Made by a program: the position numbers and the translations under genes. The notes beneath the pieces are model-generated. The model was not told where the DNA came from and did not search any database. It saw only the letters and a list, made by a program, of their open reading frames with translations. 64,000 nt of DNA from Bog-473 sp963728845. GTDB lineage: Bacteria; Actinomycetota; Acidimicrobiia; Acidimicrobiales; RAAP-2. The DNA is taken from contig CAVSLS010000052.1 of NCBI GenBank assembly GCA_963728845.1, positions 186,001-250,000 on the forward strand, read 5' to 3'. Numbering within the stretch: position 1 is the first letter of the stretch; the number at the start of each line of letters is the position of its first letter. This document shows, in pieces, positions 1 through 8,888 of this stretch.

Positions 1-46
1 CGAGCGCGCGGTCGACGTCGTCCTGGGTGAGGACCGGCTGGCTCAT
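1..46 (-). CDS. Start of an unidentified protein, cut by the window edge
   Basis: An ATG on the minus strand at 46-44 opens a frame that runs off the left edge and encodes MSQPVLTQDDVDRAL. The ATG overlaps the fumC stop codon (ATGA), so this gene is translationally coupled to fumC and probably co-transcribed. Fifteen residues are too few to name the product. Confidence 0.55.
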   Translation of the reverse strand, partial: MSQPVLTQDDVDRAL

Positions 47-1430
47 GGGTGCGTCATGTCCTCGGGGCGTACGGCGGCGTCGAACTCCTCCTCGCTCAGG
101 TAGCCCAGGGCCAGCGCCGCCTCCTTGAGCGTCGTCCCCTCCTTGTGGGCCTTCTTGGCCACCTCGGCCGCCCTGTCGTAGCCGATGCCCGGCGCCAGCG
201 CGGTGACCAGCATGAGCGAGTTCGTGAGGTGCCGGTCGATTTGCGCGAGGTCGGGCTCGAGGCCCAGCACACAGAACTCGCGGAAGGTGCGACAGGCGTC
301 GGTCAGCAGCTCGACCGACTGCATGACGTTGTAGGCGATCACCGGCTTGGTGACGTTGAGCTCGAGGTTGCCACGGCTGCCGGCGGTGGTCACCGCCACG
401 TCGTTCCCGATTACCTGGATCCCGACCATGATCATGGCCTCGCTCTGGGTGGGGTTGACCTTGCCGGGCATGATGGACGAGCCCGGCTCGTTCTCGGGCA
501 GGACCAGCTCACCGAGACCGCTGCGCGGGCCCGATCCCAACCAACGCAGGTCGTCGGCGATCTTCATCAACGACACGGCCAACGTCTTGACGGCCCCGTG
601 GGTGAACACGAGCGCGTCGTGGGCGGCCAGCGCGGCGAACTTGTTGGGCGCCGTCACGAAGGGCAGGCCGGTCGCCTCCGCGATCGCCTTGGCCACACGC
701 TCGCCGAACTCGGGGTGCGTGTTGAGCCCGGTGCCCACGGCGCTTCCCCCGGCCGCCAGCTCGTAGAGGCCCGGGAGGGTCCGCTCGATCCGATCGATGT
801 CTGCCGTCAGCTGTGCGACGTACCCGGACAGCTCCTGGCCCAGCGTGAGCGGCACGGCGTCCATCAGGTGGGTGCGGCCGATCTTGGTCACGCCGGCGTA
901 CTCGATCTCCTTGTCCAAGAGGGCGTCGCGTAGGGCGGCGACCGACGGGAGCAGCCGGTGCACGATCTCCTCGACCGCGGCGATGTGCATGGCGGTCGGG
1001 AACGTGTCGTTCGACGACTGCGACATGTTGACGTGATCGTTGGGGTGGATGGGCTTCTTGGAGCCCATGACCCCGCCGGCGAGCTCGATGGCCCGGTTCG
1101 AGATGACCTCGTTGGCGTTCATGTTCGTCTGCGTGCCGCTGCCCGTCTGCCAGACGCGCAGCGGGAAGTGGTCGTCGAGCGCGCCCTTGGCCACCTCCTC
1201 CGCCGCCTGCTGAATCGGGCCGGCCAGCGCGTCGTCGAGCTTGCCGAGGTCGCGGTTCACCGAGGCGGACGCCCCTTGAGGATTCCGAACGCCCTGATCA
1301 GCGGCTTCGGCATCGTCTCGGTGCCGATGTCGAAGTGGTGCAGCGAGCGCTGCGTCTGGGCCCCCCAGTACCGGTCGGCGGGGACCTCGATCTCCCCCAT
1401 GCTGTCGCTTTCGATGCGGGTGCTGGTCAC
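43..1430 (-). CDS. fumC: Fumarate hydratase class II, one frameshift
   Basis: Fumarase of the TCA cycle (fumarate + water to malate), cytosolic homotetramer. From a GTG at 1430 the first ~45 residues match the class II N-terminus (DSMGEIEVPADRYWGAQTQR). The remainder continues in another frame from about 1260, with the TGSGTQTNMNANEV region, the NDTFPTAMHIA segment and the family signature GSSIMPGKVNP. Joining the two frames needs one extra G in a G run near 1258, so one base appears to be missing. Full joined length (~460 residues) is normal for FumC. The C-terminal part is complete and the stop overlaps the next gene. Whether the frameshift is a sequencing error or a real mutation cannot be told; in a central enzyme, error is more likely. 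Confidence 0.93.
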
Positions 1431-1471
1431 GCTCGCCAGCTTACGACCGGCGGCGGCAACCCATCCGCGGC

Positions 1472-2116
1472 TCAGCCGCCGTCGAGCAATCTGATCGCCG
1501 CCTCTCTGCTCGGCACGCCGAGCTTGCGCAGAATGGCCGACACGTGGCTGCGGACGGTCGTCGGTGACACGAAGAGGCGCTCGGAGATCTCGGCCGTGCC
1601 GGCCCCTTTGCGCATCAGCTCGAGCACGTCCCATTCGCGACCGGTCAGACGGGCGGTCTGGCCGTCGGGCACCGCGATCCGGCGCTGCTCCCTGTCGCGG
1701 AATTCGTCCACGAGGCGGGCCACGAGGGTGCCCGGCAGCGTGGCCTCCCCGGCCAGCACCCGCTGGAGCGCGTCGCCGATGGAGTCCTCGTCCATTCCCT
1801 TCAGCAGGTACCCCGAGGCCCCGGCGCGGAGCGCATCGAAGAGGTCCTGGTCCTGTCGCGACACCGTCAACATGACGACGGCCGTGTCGGGCAGCGCGCC
1901 GCTGATCTGGGCGGCAGCCGCGATGCCGTTCCCCGGCATGTTGATATCGAGGAGGCAGACGTCGGGCTGGGTCTCCTTCGCTCCCCGCACCGCCGAGTCG
2001 GCGTCGGCGGCCTCGACGCAGACCTGAAAATTGCCGCTGTGCTCAAGGGCCCTGCGGACCATGGCGCGGGTCCGGGCATGGTCGTCGGCCAGGAGAACGC
2101 TCACCTGGTTGCTCAT
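1472..2116 (-). CDS. LuxR/NarL-family response regulator
   Basis: A DNA-binding response regulator of 214 residues. The receiver domain (about 5-120) has the acidic pair Asp11-Asp12, the phospho-acceptor Asp57 in LLDINMPG and a Lys in YLLKG. A LuxR-type helix-turn-helix occupies the C-terminus (LTGREWDVLELMRKGAGTAE through VRSHVSAILRKLGV). The ATG at 2116 overlaps the stop of the upstream histidine kinase (ATGA), so the two are made as a pair. The target genes are unknown; the adjacent secreted-protein genes (3967-5129) are divergent from this pair, which only suggests a link. Confidence 0.93.
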   Translation of the reverse strand: MSNQVSVLLADDHARTRAMVRRALEHSGNFQVCVEAADADSAVRGAKETQPDVCLLDINMPGNGIAAAAQISGALPDTAVVMLTVSRQDQDLFDALRAGASGYLLKGMDEDSIGDALQRVLAGEATLPGTLVARLVDEFRDREQRRIAVPDGQTARLTGREWDVLELMRKGAGTAEISERLFVSPTTVRSHVSAILRKLGVPSREAAIRLLDGG

Positions 2117-3710
2117 CGGAACGCCACCTCGACGCGGGTCCCCCGTTGTGGCCACGAGCGCAGGCTGAACTCCGCCCCCACCGAGGCCGCCCGCTCCTCC
2201 ATGCTCAGGAGGCCGAAGCCGCCCGAGACCTGATCGCTGCCGGGCACGAAGCCGCAGCCGTCGTCCTCGATCACGAGCCGGACCTGATCGTCGTGCTCCA
2301 GCGTGACCTTCACCTGCTCGGATGCGCCGTGGTTCGCCGCATTGGTCATCGCCTCGCGCACGATGCGGAGCAGGTTCTCCGTCACCTCGCCGGGCACGTC
2401 GACGTCTTCGGCGAGCTCGAGATCGACGTCCACCCCGAGGCGGGACCCGAGATCCTCCGCCGTCTGTGCGATGGCGCAGCGCAGCGACTGCGGGTGCGAC
2501 TCCGAGAGGACCGTGATGGCCCGGCGCGCCTCGTCCAAGGCCCGGTCGGCGGCGCCGGCCAGCTCCCGCACGTCCAGCGTGGCCGGACGGACAGCCGCGA
2601 AGCCCCGGGTCTTGCTGGCGATGAACGCCAACTCGTGCGCCAGGCCGTCGTGCAGCTCGCGGGCGATCCGTCGCCTCTCCTCGGCCGTCGCCTGCTGCTC
2701 GAGCTCCTGGTGGGCGGCCCAGTTGGCCAGGGCCAGCTCGAGGAAGTACCCCAGGGCGATGCAGCGGTCGACGCACTCGGCGGGGAGCGGTGCGCCGCGG
2801 CTGGACAGTGCGAGCACCCCGTGCAGCACCCCGTCGGGGCAGACCGGCACCCAGGCGCCGTGCGTGATGCCGGACTCGGCGAGCACGGCCCGGAAGACCG
2901 GTCCGAGCTCTTCGGGATCCAAGGGGGCGGCGACGGGCTGTCCCGTCGCCACGGCGTCCCGCAGCCCCGGATGTTCGCCGGAGCGGCCAGCTCTCGACGA
3001 TGTGGAGGCCCAACGTCGTCGCACTGCGCATAGACCGACACCATGCCGCCTTCGACCCTGAGGTAGGACGCCCGCCGGATCTCCGAGCCCAACGGCGAGG
3101 CGATGCGTGTCGCCAGCTGGGTGCCGAGCGCGGCGATCGCCGCCGGCTCCGACAGCAACGTCAGCTGGCGCGCCGCCGTGTTGATCGCCGCCTCCTGGTT
3201 CAAGAGCCTCGTCGAGCGCTCGTTGGCTTCGACGAGGCGACGTCGCAGCGCATGGATGGCGATGGACAGCATGGCGCCGATCGATCCGATCAGGAAGAGC
3301 CGCCTCGGGATCGCACCGGCTATGTGCGGGCCGGCCAGGGAAACGGCGAGGAGGGCGGCGAGAACCATGACGAGGGTGACGGCCGACTCCCAGCGCTCGC
3401 CGTAGAGGGCGACGCCGACGAACGGCATGAACAGCAGGACTCCGAATCCGCTGTCGATGCCGCCGGACGCCAGCATCAGGAGGGCCACCGACGCCGTGTA
3501 GACGGAGGCGCCGACGAGGAAGGTCGGCGGCAGTACGGCGCGGCGGCGGACGATCCCGGCGCCGCAGACGACGAGCAGGACGGTGCTGAACCAGTAGGCC
3601 CGCATGTCCGTCGGGCCGGGGGGCCACGCCGCGCTCAGCTGCCCCGCCAGGGCGACCACCGCAAAGGGCACGTAGGCCACGACGCGCTCGCGAAGGACGG
3701 GGGGCTGCAC
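2113..3710 (-). CDS. Membrane sensor histidine kinase (HisKA_3 type), one frameshift
   Basis: Partner kinase of the response regulator at 1472-2116. From a GTG at 3710 the N-terminus has about six hydrophobic segments (residues ~10-145), then a GAF-like region. The second half is in another frame and carries the dimerisation/phospho-acceptor motif EERRRIARELHDGLAHEL and a HATPase domain (MTNAANHG; IEDDGCGF). The frames meet near 2970-3000, where about one base seems lost. Both halves read well and order correctly, so I treat them as one gene. The stop overlaps the regulator's start. The membrane sensor region does not resemble a sensor with a known ligand. Confidence 0.85.
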
Positions 3711-3966
3711 GCTCAGGTATCGGCCGAGAGCCGCCCCGACCTAAGCGCTTCGACCTGGGGTTCTGTCCGCCTGTTGCTGCTCCTTCTGCTGCGCGGGCGG
3801 ATGGCGTTGGCCTTTCCCCTATTGGCGTAGGAGAAACGTCACGCACGGGTGGCGCCGCCGCATCCGGTCGCCTGTCCAAATGGCTCAACGACCCTCAAGG
3901 GCCGGTGCCGCGCCACCGACCCCCTAGGCGGGTCGCACTCCTGATGCGCGCCCACCTCGCGTCACC

Positions 3967-4611
3967 ATGAACAGAAAGCAGGAGGAGATGAGGATCAAGA
4001 CGGGCAGAATGTCCCGGCGGATGAAGATCGTGTCCGCGGTGTGCGGCATCGTGTTGGCCGGCGCGGGGGCCTACGCGGCAACCAACTGGGTGGTGGGCCT
4101 GAACGCCGGGTCGTCGGGCGAGGGCCAGTCGGCCACCATCTCCAACCTGACCATCACCGCCGTGGCGTCACCTGCGGCGACCAACCTCCTCTACCCCGGG
4201 GGCAACGGCGACGTCGTCGTCACGATCTCGAACCCGAACCCGTACCCGGTCACCATCACCGCCGTGCAGCTGCCGACCAACACGACCTACGCCACGGGGT
4301 ACACGACGAGCGCGCTCACGACCACCGAGGCGGGCTGCCTCGCCACGACCCCGAGCGGCGTGACGTGGAACTTCTCCACGGCCACGAGCGGCACCACCCA
4401 CACGTTGACCAGCCCGCTCACCGTGGGGGCGAGCGGGCAGGCGAACAACCCGCTGGCGGTGACGTTGACGAACGATGCCAGCATGGCGACGACCGCACCC
4501 GCGGCGTGTGCCGCCACCTACTTCTCCCTGCCCTCCCTCACCGGCGTGACGGCCACCGGTGGGTCGGCGACCTCGACCACGAGCCCGGCCACGGATAGCT
4601 GGACCAGCTGA
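3967..4611 (+). CDS. Secreted protein with Ig-like/TasA-like fold, ATNWV family
   Basis: About 214 residues. An N-terminal basic stretch (MSRRMK) is followed by a hydrophobic segment ending AGAYAATNW, which looks like a signal peptide cut near AYA. The mature part (LLYPGGNGDVVVTISNPNPY) resembles actinobacterial proteins with SipW-type signal peptides and a beta-sandwich, and ends in a Thr/Ser-rich tail with two or more cysteines (GCLATT, AACAAT). Three in-frame ATGs (3967, 3988, 4009) compete; an AGGAGG lies just before the second, so the exact start is uncertain. The next gene (60 bases on) shares the mature N-terminal motif. No sortase motif or signal peptidase gene was seen nearby. Function unknown; an extracellular structural or matrix role is inference. 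Confidence 0.75.
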   Translation: MNRKQEEMRIKTGRMSRRMKIVSAVCGIVLAGAGAYAATNWVVGLNAGSSGEGQSATISNLTITAVASPAATNLLYPGGNGDVVVTISNPNPYPVTITAVQLPTNTTYATGYTTSALTTTEAGCLATTPSGVTWNFSTATSGTTHTLTSPLTVGASGQANNPLAVTLTNDASMATTAPAACAATYFSLPSLTGVTATGGSATSTTSPATDSWTS

Positions 4612-4670
4612 TCGGTCCTCTCCCGCCCCGGAGAGGACGCCCCAGAGAACGACGAGGAGGGCCGCCGAGC

Positions 4671-5129
4671 ATGCGACTTGGCAGACTCCTCGTCGTTCTC
4701 GTTGTGGGCACCGCGCTCAGCATCGCATGCGCCTCGGGGCCGGCGTGGGCCGCCACCAACTGGGTGGATCACCTGGCCACAGGCAGCAAGGGCGAGGCGC
4801 AGGCGCAGGCACTGCCCGCCGCTCCCGCCAGCCCGGCGGCTGCGTGTGCGGCCCCGACGACTTCGAAGACGATCAAGGTCACCTGGAGCGCGGTCGCCCA
4901 TGCCACCGCGTACTCGGTCTACGAATCGACGACCTCGGCCACCGGCACCTACAGCCTCGTCGCGAGCGGCGTGGCGACCACGTCGTGGACGAGTGGCACC
5001 CTGACCAGTGGGACGAACTACTGGTTCGAAGTGGTGGCCGTCGTCGGGAGCAACTGGAGCAGCTCCAAGTCGTCGGCGACGGCGGAAAGTACGATCAACT
5101 CGTCGAACCCATTCTGCGTCCAGCCGTAG
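4671..5129 (+). CDS. Secreted fibronectin type III-domain protein, ATNWV family
   Basis: A 152-residue protein. MRLGRLLVVLVVGTALSI is a signal peptide core; cleavage is likely after AWA. The mature N-terminus ATNWVDHLATGSKGEAQ closely matches the upstream protein's ATNWVVGLNAGSSGEGQ. Residues ~60-145 form one fibronectin type III-like domain (TIKVTWSAVAHATAYSVYES; NYWFEVVAVVGSNWSS). It follows the upstream gene in the same direction and probably shares its transcript. It lacks any catalytic motif, so adhesion or scaffolding is the likely role, by inference. Confidence 0.78.
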   Translation: MRLGRLLVVLVVGTALSIACASGPAWAATNWVDHLATGSKGEAQAQALPAAPASPAAACAAPTTSKTIKVTWSAVAHATAYSVYESTTSATGTYSLVASGVATTSWTSGTLTSGTNYWFEVVAVVGSNWSSSKSSATAESTINSSNPFCVQP

Positions 5130-5141
5130 GGAGTGGGACAG

Positions 5142-7286
5142 CTAGGAGTACAGCGAGGCGCGAGGAGGGTGGTCGGCCGGGCAGGCACCGGGCGGGTCGT
5201 TGAAGTCGGGGTCTCGGGTCCATGATCCCTGGGACCAGTTGCCGGAGGTGGGGGCCAGCTTGAAGACGGCGGTCATGTCGGAGAGGAGCGCATCGGCGTA
5301 GCGTGCGCTCCCCTCCGGGCACAGATGGACGTTGTCCAGCTTGCGCACCCGGATCCACTCGTTGCTCGGCGCATGCGGTCTGCCCTCGGGCGGGAGCCAG
5401 GCCGAGTAGGTCGTCCCGTCGAGGAGCAGGGAGCCGGCCACGGGGAGGTACATGACCCGACCCGGGAAGTACGTAGTCATCTTGGCGGCGATGGCGTTCC
5501 AGGCCATCACGCCCCGCCGTCGCATCTCGTTGTAGGACCCCTGGGCGGCGGGGTCCGGGGCCGTGATGGTCCCCGACTGCGGGAACTGGGTGAAGATCAC
5601 CCCTTCGACCCCGTCGCCCGGTGCCAGCATGGTGGCCACCGCCCGCCGCAGCAGCGCGGTGTACTGCTGCGGCTGGTGCAAGGCGTTGGGGGTGGTCGGG
5701 CCGAACTGGTCCCAGCTCCACGTGGCGACGATCAGCTGGGCCCCGGTCTGCCGGATCAGCGTGGGGACCGACGTCGGCCAATTCGACGCGGTGACGAGCC
5801 CGAAGCCGTCGACGGTCCCCGTGGTCACGGTGGCCTCGCCGGTCGCCTGCAGCGCCGCGGTGATGCCGAAGGACGCGTCGTGCATGAGCGAATCCCCGAG
5901 CAGCAGCACGTGCAGCGGGTCGGCGGCCGACGGTGGGCTGGCCAGGCGGATCGGCACCTGCCCCTGGTAGCCGCCCGTACCCGGCACGACGCTGCCGGCG
6001 ACACTGGGCAGGTGCGTGGTCCCGACGACGCGGGACGGGTCGGCCACGGCGGGGATGGTCGCCAGGACGATGATGGCGGCCGTCGCCACGCCGGCGAGCG
6101 GCGCACCCCAGACCCTGGCCCAGCCGTGCAGCCGGGCGAGCCGGATGGGCCGTTCGACCAGGTAGTAGCTCGCAGTCGCCAGCAAGAGCGTGACGACGAT
6201 GCGGAGCAGGTCGAGCGGCCAGGTGGACAGGCCCGTGCGCGGCCCGTTGAGGTACACGATCACCGGCCAGTGCCACAGGTAGATGCCGTAGGAGATGGTC
6301 CCGATGAAGTGCAGCGGCCCCCACGCGAGCGCGCGGGCGAACGGGCCGGGGTCGGTCAGGCGCGCGTCGGCGATGACGAGCGCGGCGAGCGCGGCGCAGA
6401 GGAGGAAACCCCCCTCGAACATGAAGTTCGTCGGCAGGCCGCCGGCCGTGCCGGCGGTGACCCAGAACACCCCGAGCACGACGGCCGCAGCCGGGCCCAC
6501 CATGTGGAGCGTCCGGCGCGCCCTTTGGTCGGGCTGGCCGCGCGATGCGGCGAGGAAGGCCAGCGTGGCCCCCGCCATCAGGTCGAAGAGCCGGGTGTCG
6601 GTCCCGTAGTAGACCCGCGAGGGGTCCGCCCCCGGGTGGAACAGGATCGCCATCAGGGCCGAGGACGAGACCCCGAGGATGACGGTGAGCATGACGCCGG
6701 CCCCGCGCCAGCTGCGCCGCGCCACGTGCAAGAGGAGCACGAGCACGAGCGGCCAGACCAGGTAGAACTGCTCCTCGATTGCCAGGGACCAGGTGTGCTG
6801 GAGCGGCGACGGCGCGGCGAACTGTGCGAAGTACGACTGTCCCGCGAAGATGGAGTGCCAGTTGTTCACGTAGAGCAGAGTCGAGATGGCGTCGCCCCGC
6901 AGGCCCGAGAGGTCGATCAGGCCGTTGGCGCCGGGGCCGCCGAAGAGCCCGTTGAGGACGAGGTAGAGCGCGAGTGCCGCGACGACGAGAAAGAGCGCGG
7001 GCAGGAGGCGCTTGGCCCGTCGGCCCCAGAACGCCCCAAGGCTGACGCCGCCCGTGCCCACCCACTCCTCGAGCAGGAGACTCGTGATGAGGAAGCCCGA
7101 CAAGACAAAGAAGAGGTCGACCCCCAGATAGCCCCCCGACGCCCAGCCGAGTTGGAAGTGGTAGGCGACGACGCCGATGACGGCCAACGCCCGCAGGCCG
7201 TTGAGGGCGGGCAGGTGCCGGCCGGTGACGGCGGTCGGCGTCGCTCCCGTGTCGGGCCGCTCGCGTACGAGCGTCGCGTCCGTCAC
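5142..7286 (-). CDS. OafA/YrhL-type O-acyltransferase with SGNH domain
   Basis: A membrane acyltransferase of 714 residues that would acetylate or acylate an envelope sugar or lipid. The first ~370 residues form an acyltransferase-3 domain: LPALNGLRALAVIGVVAYHF holds the conserved His, GVDLFFVLSGFLIT follows, and ISYGIYLWHWP marks a late helix. After about residue 420 comes an extracytoplasmic SGNH-like domain with the nucleophile motif LLLGDSLMHD and the Asp-x-x-His end block DNVHLCPEG. A GTG at 7286 was chosen because it starts just before RHLPALNG and overlaps the preceding short frame's stop (GTGA). The substrate cannot be told from sequence. Confidence 0.92.
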   Translation of the reverse strand: MTDATLVRERPDTGATPTAVTGRHLPALNGLRALAVIGVVAYHFQLGWASGGYLGVDLFFVLSGFLITSLLLEEWVGTGGVSLGAFWGRRAKRLLPALFLVVAALALYLVLNGLFGGPGANGLIDLSGLRGDAISTLLYVNNWHSIFAGQSYFAQFAAPSPLQHTWSLAIEEQFYLVWPLVLVLLLHVARRSWRGAGVMLTVILGVSSSALMAILFHPGADPSRVYYGTDTRLFDLMAGATLAFLAASRGQPDQRARRTLHMVGPAAAVVLGVFWVTAGTAGGLPTNFMFEGGFLLCAALAALVIADARLTDPGPFARALAWGPLHFIGTISYGIYLWHWPVIVYLNGPRTGLSTWPLDLLRIVVTLLLATASYYLVERPIRLARLHGWARVWGAPLAGVATAAIIVLATIPAVADPSRVVGTTHLPSVAGSVVPGTGGYQGQVPIRLASPPSAADPLHVLLLGDSLMHDASFGITAALQATGEATVTTGTVDGFGLVTASNWPTSVPTLIRQTGAQLIVATWSWDQFGPTTPNALHQPQQYTALLRRAVATMLAPGDGVEGVIFTQFPQSGTITAPDPAAQGSYNEMRRRGVMAWNAIAAKMTTYFPGRVMYLPVAGSLLLDGTTYSAWLPPEGRPHAPSNEWIRVRKLDNVHLCPEGSARYADALLSDMTAVFKLAPTSGNWSQGSWTRDPDFNDPPGACPADHPPRASLYS

Positions 7287-7465
7287 ACTCGCTCCACGCG
7301 GCCTGCCGTCGGGTTGCCCAGGTTCGCCCGGCTCACGAACAGGACCCGGGCGCCGTCGGCCGCCGCCCCGACCGCCTCGGTGCGGAGCGCGGCCACGTTG
7401 CCTGCCTGGAGGAACCGTGCGTCCACGGCGACGCAGACTAGGGCGCCGCCCGGCTCTGCTCGGGG
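7283..7465 (-). CDS. Short frame, possible 3' remnant of an unknown gene
   Basis: A short open frame between the kinase at 7574 and the acyltransferase encodes a natural-looking tail (VDARFLQAGNVAALRTEAVG, then a Val-rich strand and NLGNPTAGRVERV). Its TGA overlaps the acyltransferase GTG (GTGA), the way real operon genes here join. No start with a ribosome-binding site is visible and an in-frame stop lies just upstream, so it may be the end of a gene broken by an indel. Product unrecognised. Confidence 0.3.
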   Translation of the reverse strand, partial: PRAEPGGALVCVAVDARFLQAGNVAALRTEAVGAAADGARVLFVSRANLGNPTAGRVERV

Positions 7466-7573
7466 TCAGGCCGTGTGGCCCACGACCCCGGCGGGACCGC
7501 CCGCCTGCTCGACGAGGTGCCCTGCTCGGGGCGATGCTGCGCCACGCGGCGCTGTGGCTCGGGCAGTCCCCCG

Positions 7574-8577
7574 TCAGGACGACGCATGCTCGAGGCAGCG
7601 CGCGCCGCGTCGGACCCGGTCCTCCCACCACAAGAGCTCGTCTCCGGGCCCGCCGAGCGCCTTCTCCCAGCCGAACTGCAGCATACAACCGAGCAGCTCG
7701 AGGGCGGCCGCGTCCTCCCACCAATCGGTGGGGTCCAACCCGTGCCCCGCGAGCGCGTCTCGGTACGACGCGAGCACGTCGTCCTTGGACTCGGGCAACA
7801 GCGCAGTATTGAGCGCCAGGTACCAGGAAAGGTCCGCCAGGGGCGAGGCCTCGCCCGGTGCCTCCCCAAAGTCGAGCAACACGGTGCGCCCGTCGGGATG
7901 GCTGCCCAGGTTGGCTGCCTTCCAATCCCCGTGGACCAGGGTGTGCGGCAAGTGGGCCAGCGCGGCGACGAGCGGGCCGGGGTCGGCGAGCAGGGGCAGC
8001 ACGCATTCGGCCATGGCGGGCGAGACGTCGGGCAGCCGCTTCCACCCGTCCGCCATGATCTTCGGCACCGCCGCCGTGCTGCCCGCCGCAGCCTCGGCGG
8101 CGGCCACCCGGGGGAGAAGAGCAGGTAGCGCCGCTCCAGCGGTGTCAGGCCCACGTCGTCGCGCCAGCCCCAGAAGGCCGCGTGCAGCGCGGCCATGTGG
8201 TCCAGGTAGCGGGCGTGCTGGTCCGGCGTGAACGGCGCGCCCGGCCGGAGCAGGGTGTCGCCCACGTCGCGGAGCAGGATCATCCCGACCGTGCCGTCGA
8301 AGGCCGCGGCGACCACCGCATGGTCGAGGACGGGCGGGAGCCGACCGAGGATGCCGCTCTCCCACAACCGCACGTAGGAGCAGCCCGTGTCGCCGGCCGC
8401 CCGCAGGAGCCAGTCGTCCCGGGGGTCTTGGTACTTCAGCACGAATTGCTCCCCATTGATGCGGACCCGTTCGAAGCGAGCCCCTGACTTGGTGTCGTCG
8501 GGCTCCCAGGGCGTACGGCTCTCGGCACGGCCGAGGAGCGCCGCCAGGTCGGCGCGCCTCTCAACCACTGCCGGCAT
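7574..8577 (-). CDS. Aminoglycoside phosphotransferase (APH)-family kinase, one frameshift
   Basis: A choline-kinase/APH-fold small-molecule kinase of ~333 residues when joined. The N-lobe (from ATG 8577) has a Lys in EQFVLKYQDP and a later GMILLRDVGD. The C-lobe, in another frame from about 8113, carries the catalytic Brenner motif HTLVHGDWKAANLG and the metal-binding LLDFGEA. A missing base in a C/G run near 8113 explains the break. Members act on antibiotics, sugars or amino alcohols; nothing here picks a substrate, so resistance should not be assumed. Its start overlaps the end of the small gene at 8561-8785, so the two are coupled. Confidence 0.85.
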
Positions 8578-8785
8578 CGGCCATCTGGGCGAGGAGAGCC
8601 TGATGCACGGCGTGGGGAACGCCGTTCTCCTCCCAGCGGAGCGTGAAGGTCACGAGCTCACCGGCCGGCACCGGCGTACGCGTCAGGTCCTCGAAGGTAC
8701 CCGGGTCCGTCTGCGGCATGGCGCCGCCCTCGATTGCGGCCAGAAACCTCCCGATCACGATCTCGTTGTGGTCCATGGTCTCCAT
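8561..8785 (-). CDS. Small hypothetical protein coupled to the APH-family kinase
   Basis: A 74-residue protein starting METMDHNEIVIGRFLAAIEG. A strong AAGGAG lies eight bases before the ATG at 8785, fixing the start. It has no membrane segment and no known motif, and is mildly acidic. It overlaps the kinase start by 17 bases, so the pair is likely co-translated. Unrecognised; it may be a small partner of the kinase, which is inference from position only. Confidence 0.7.
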   Translation of the reverse strand: METMDHNEIVIGRFLAAIEGGAMPQTDPGTFEDLTRTPVPAGELVTFTLRWEENGVPHAVHQALLAQMADAGSG

Positions 8786-8888
8786 GCCGGTCTCCTTCGC
8801 TCGTCTCCGAACCATGTGCACCCGTGCGCGCCGCTGCGCTTGCCGCGGGCTTACCACAGCGTGAACGACGCCAGGGTCTGAACCGGCT

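Noticed and set aside
49..933. Long plus-strand open frame of 294 codons opposite fumC
   Set aside because: It is antisense to a clear fumarase; the composition (Arg/Gly/His-rich) is typical of a shadow frame in GC-rich DNA.
3711..3966. Riboswitch or structured leader before the secreted-protein pair
   Set aside because: No match to riboswitch cores I know and no convincing conserved pairing; left unannotated.
5325..8231. Plus-strand open frame of 968 codons
   Set aside because: It lies opposite the OafA-type acyltransferase and the APH-family kinase, which have real motifs; no domain is visible in it.
7574..8577. Calling the APH-family gene an aminoglycoside-resistance gene
   Set aside because: Only the kinase fold motifs are seen; most chromosomal members act on other substrates.
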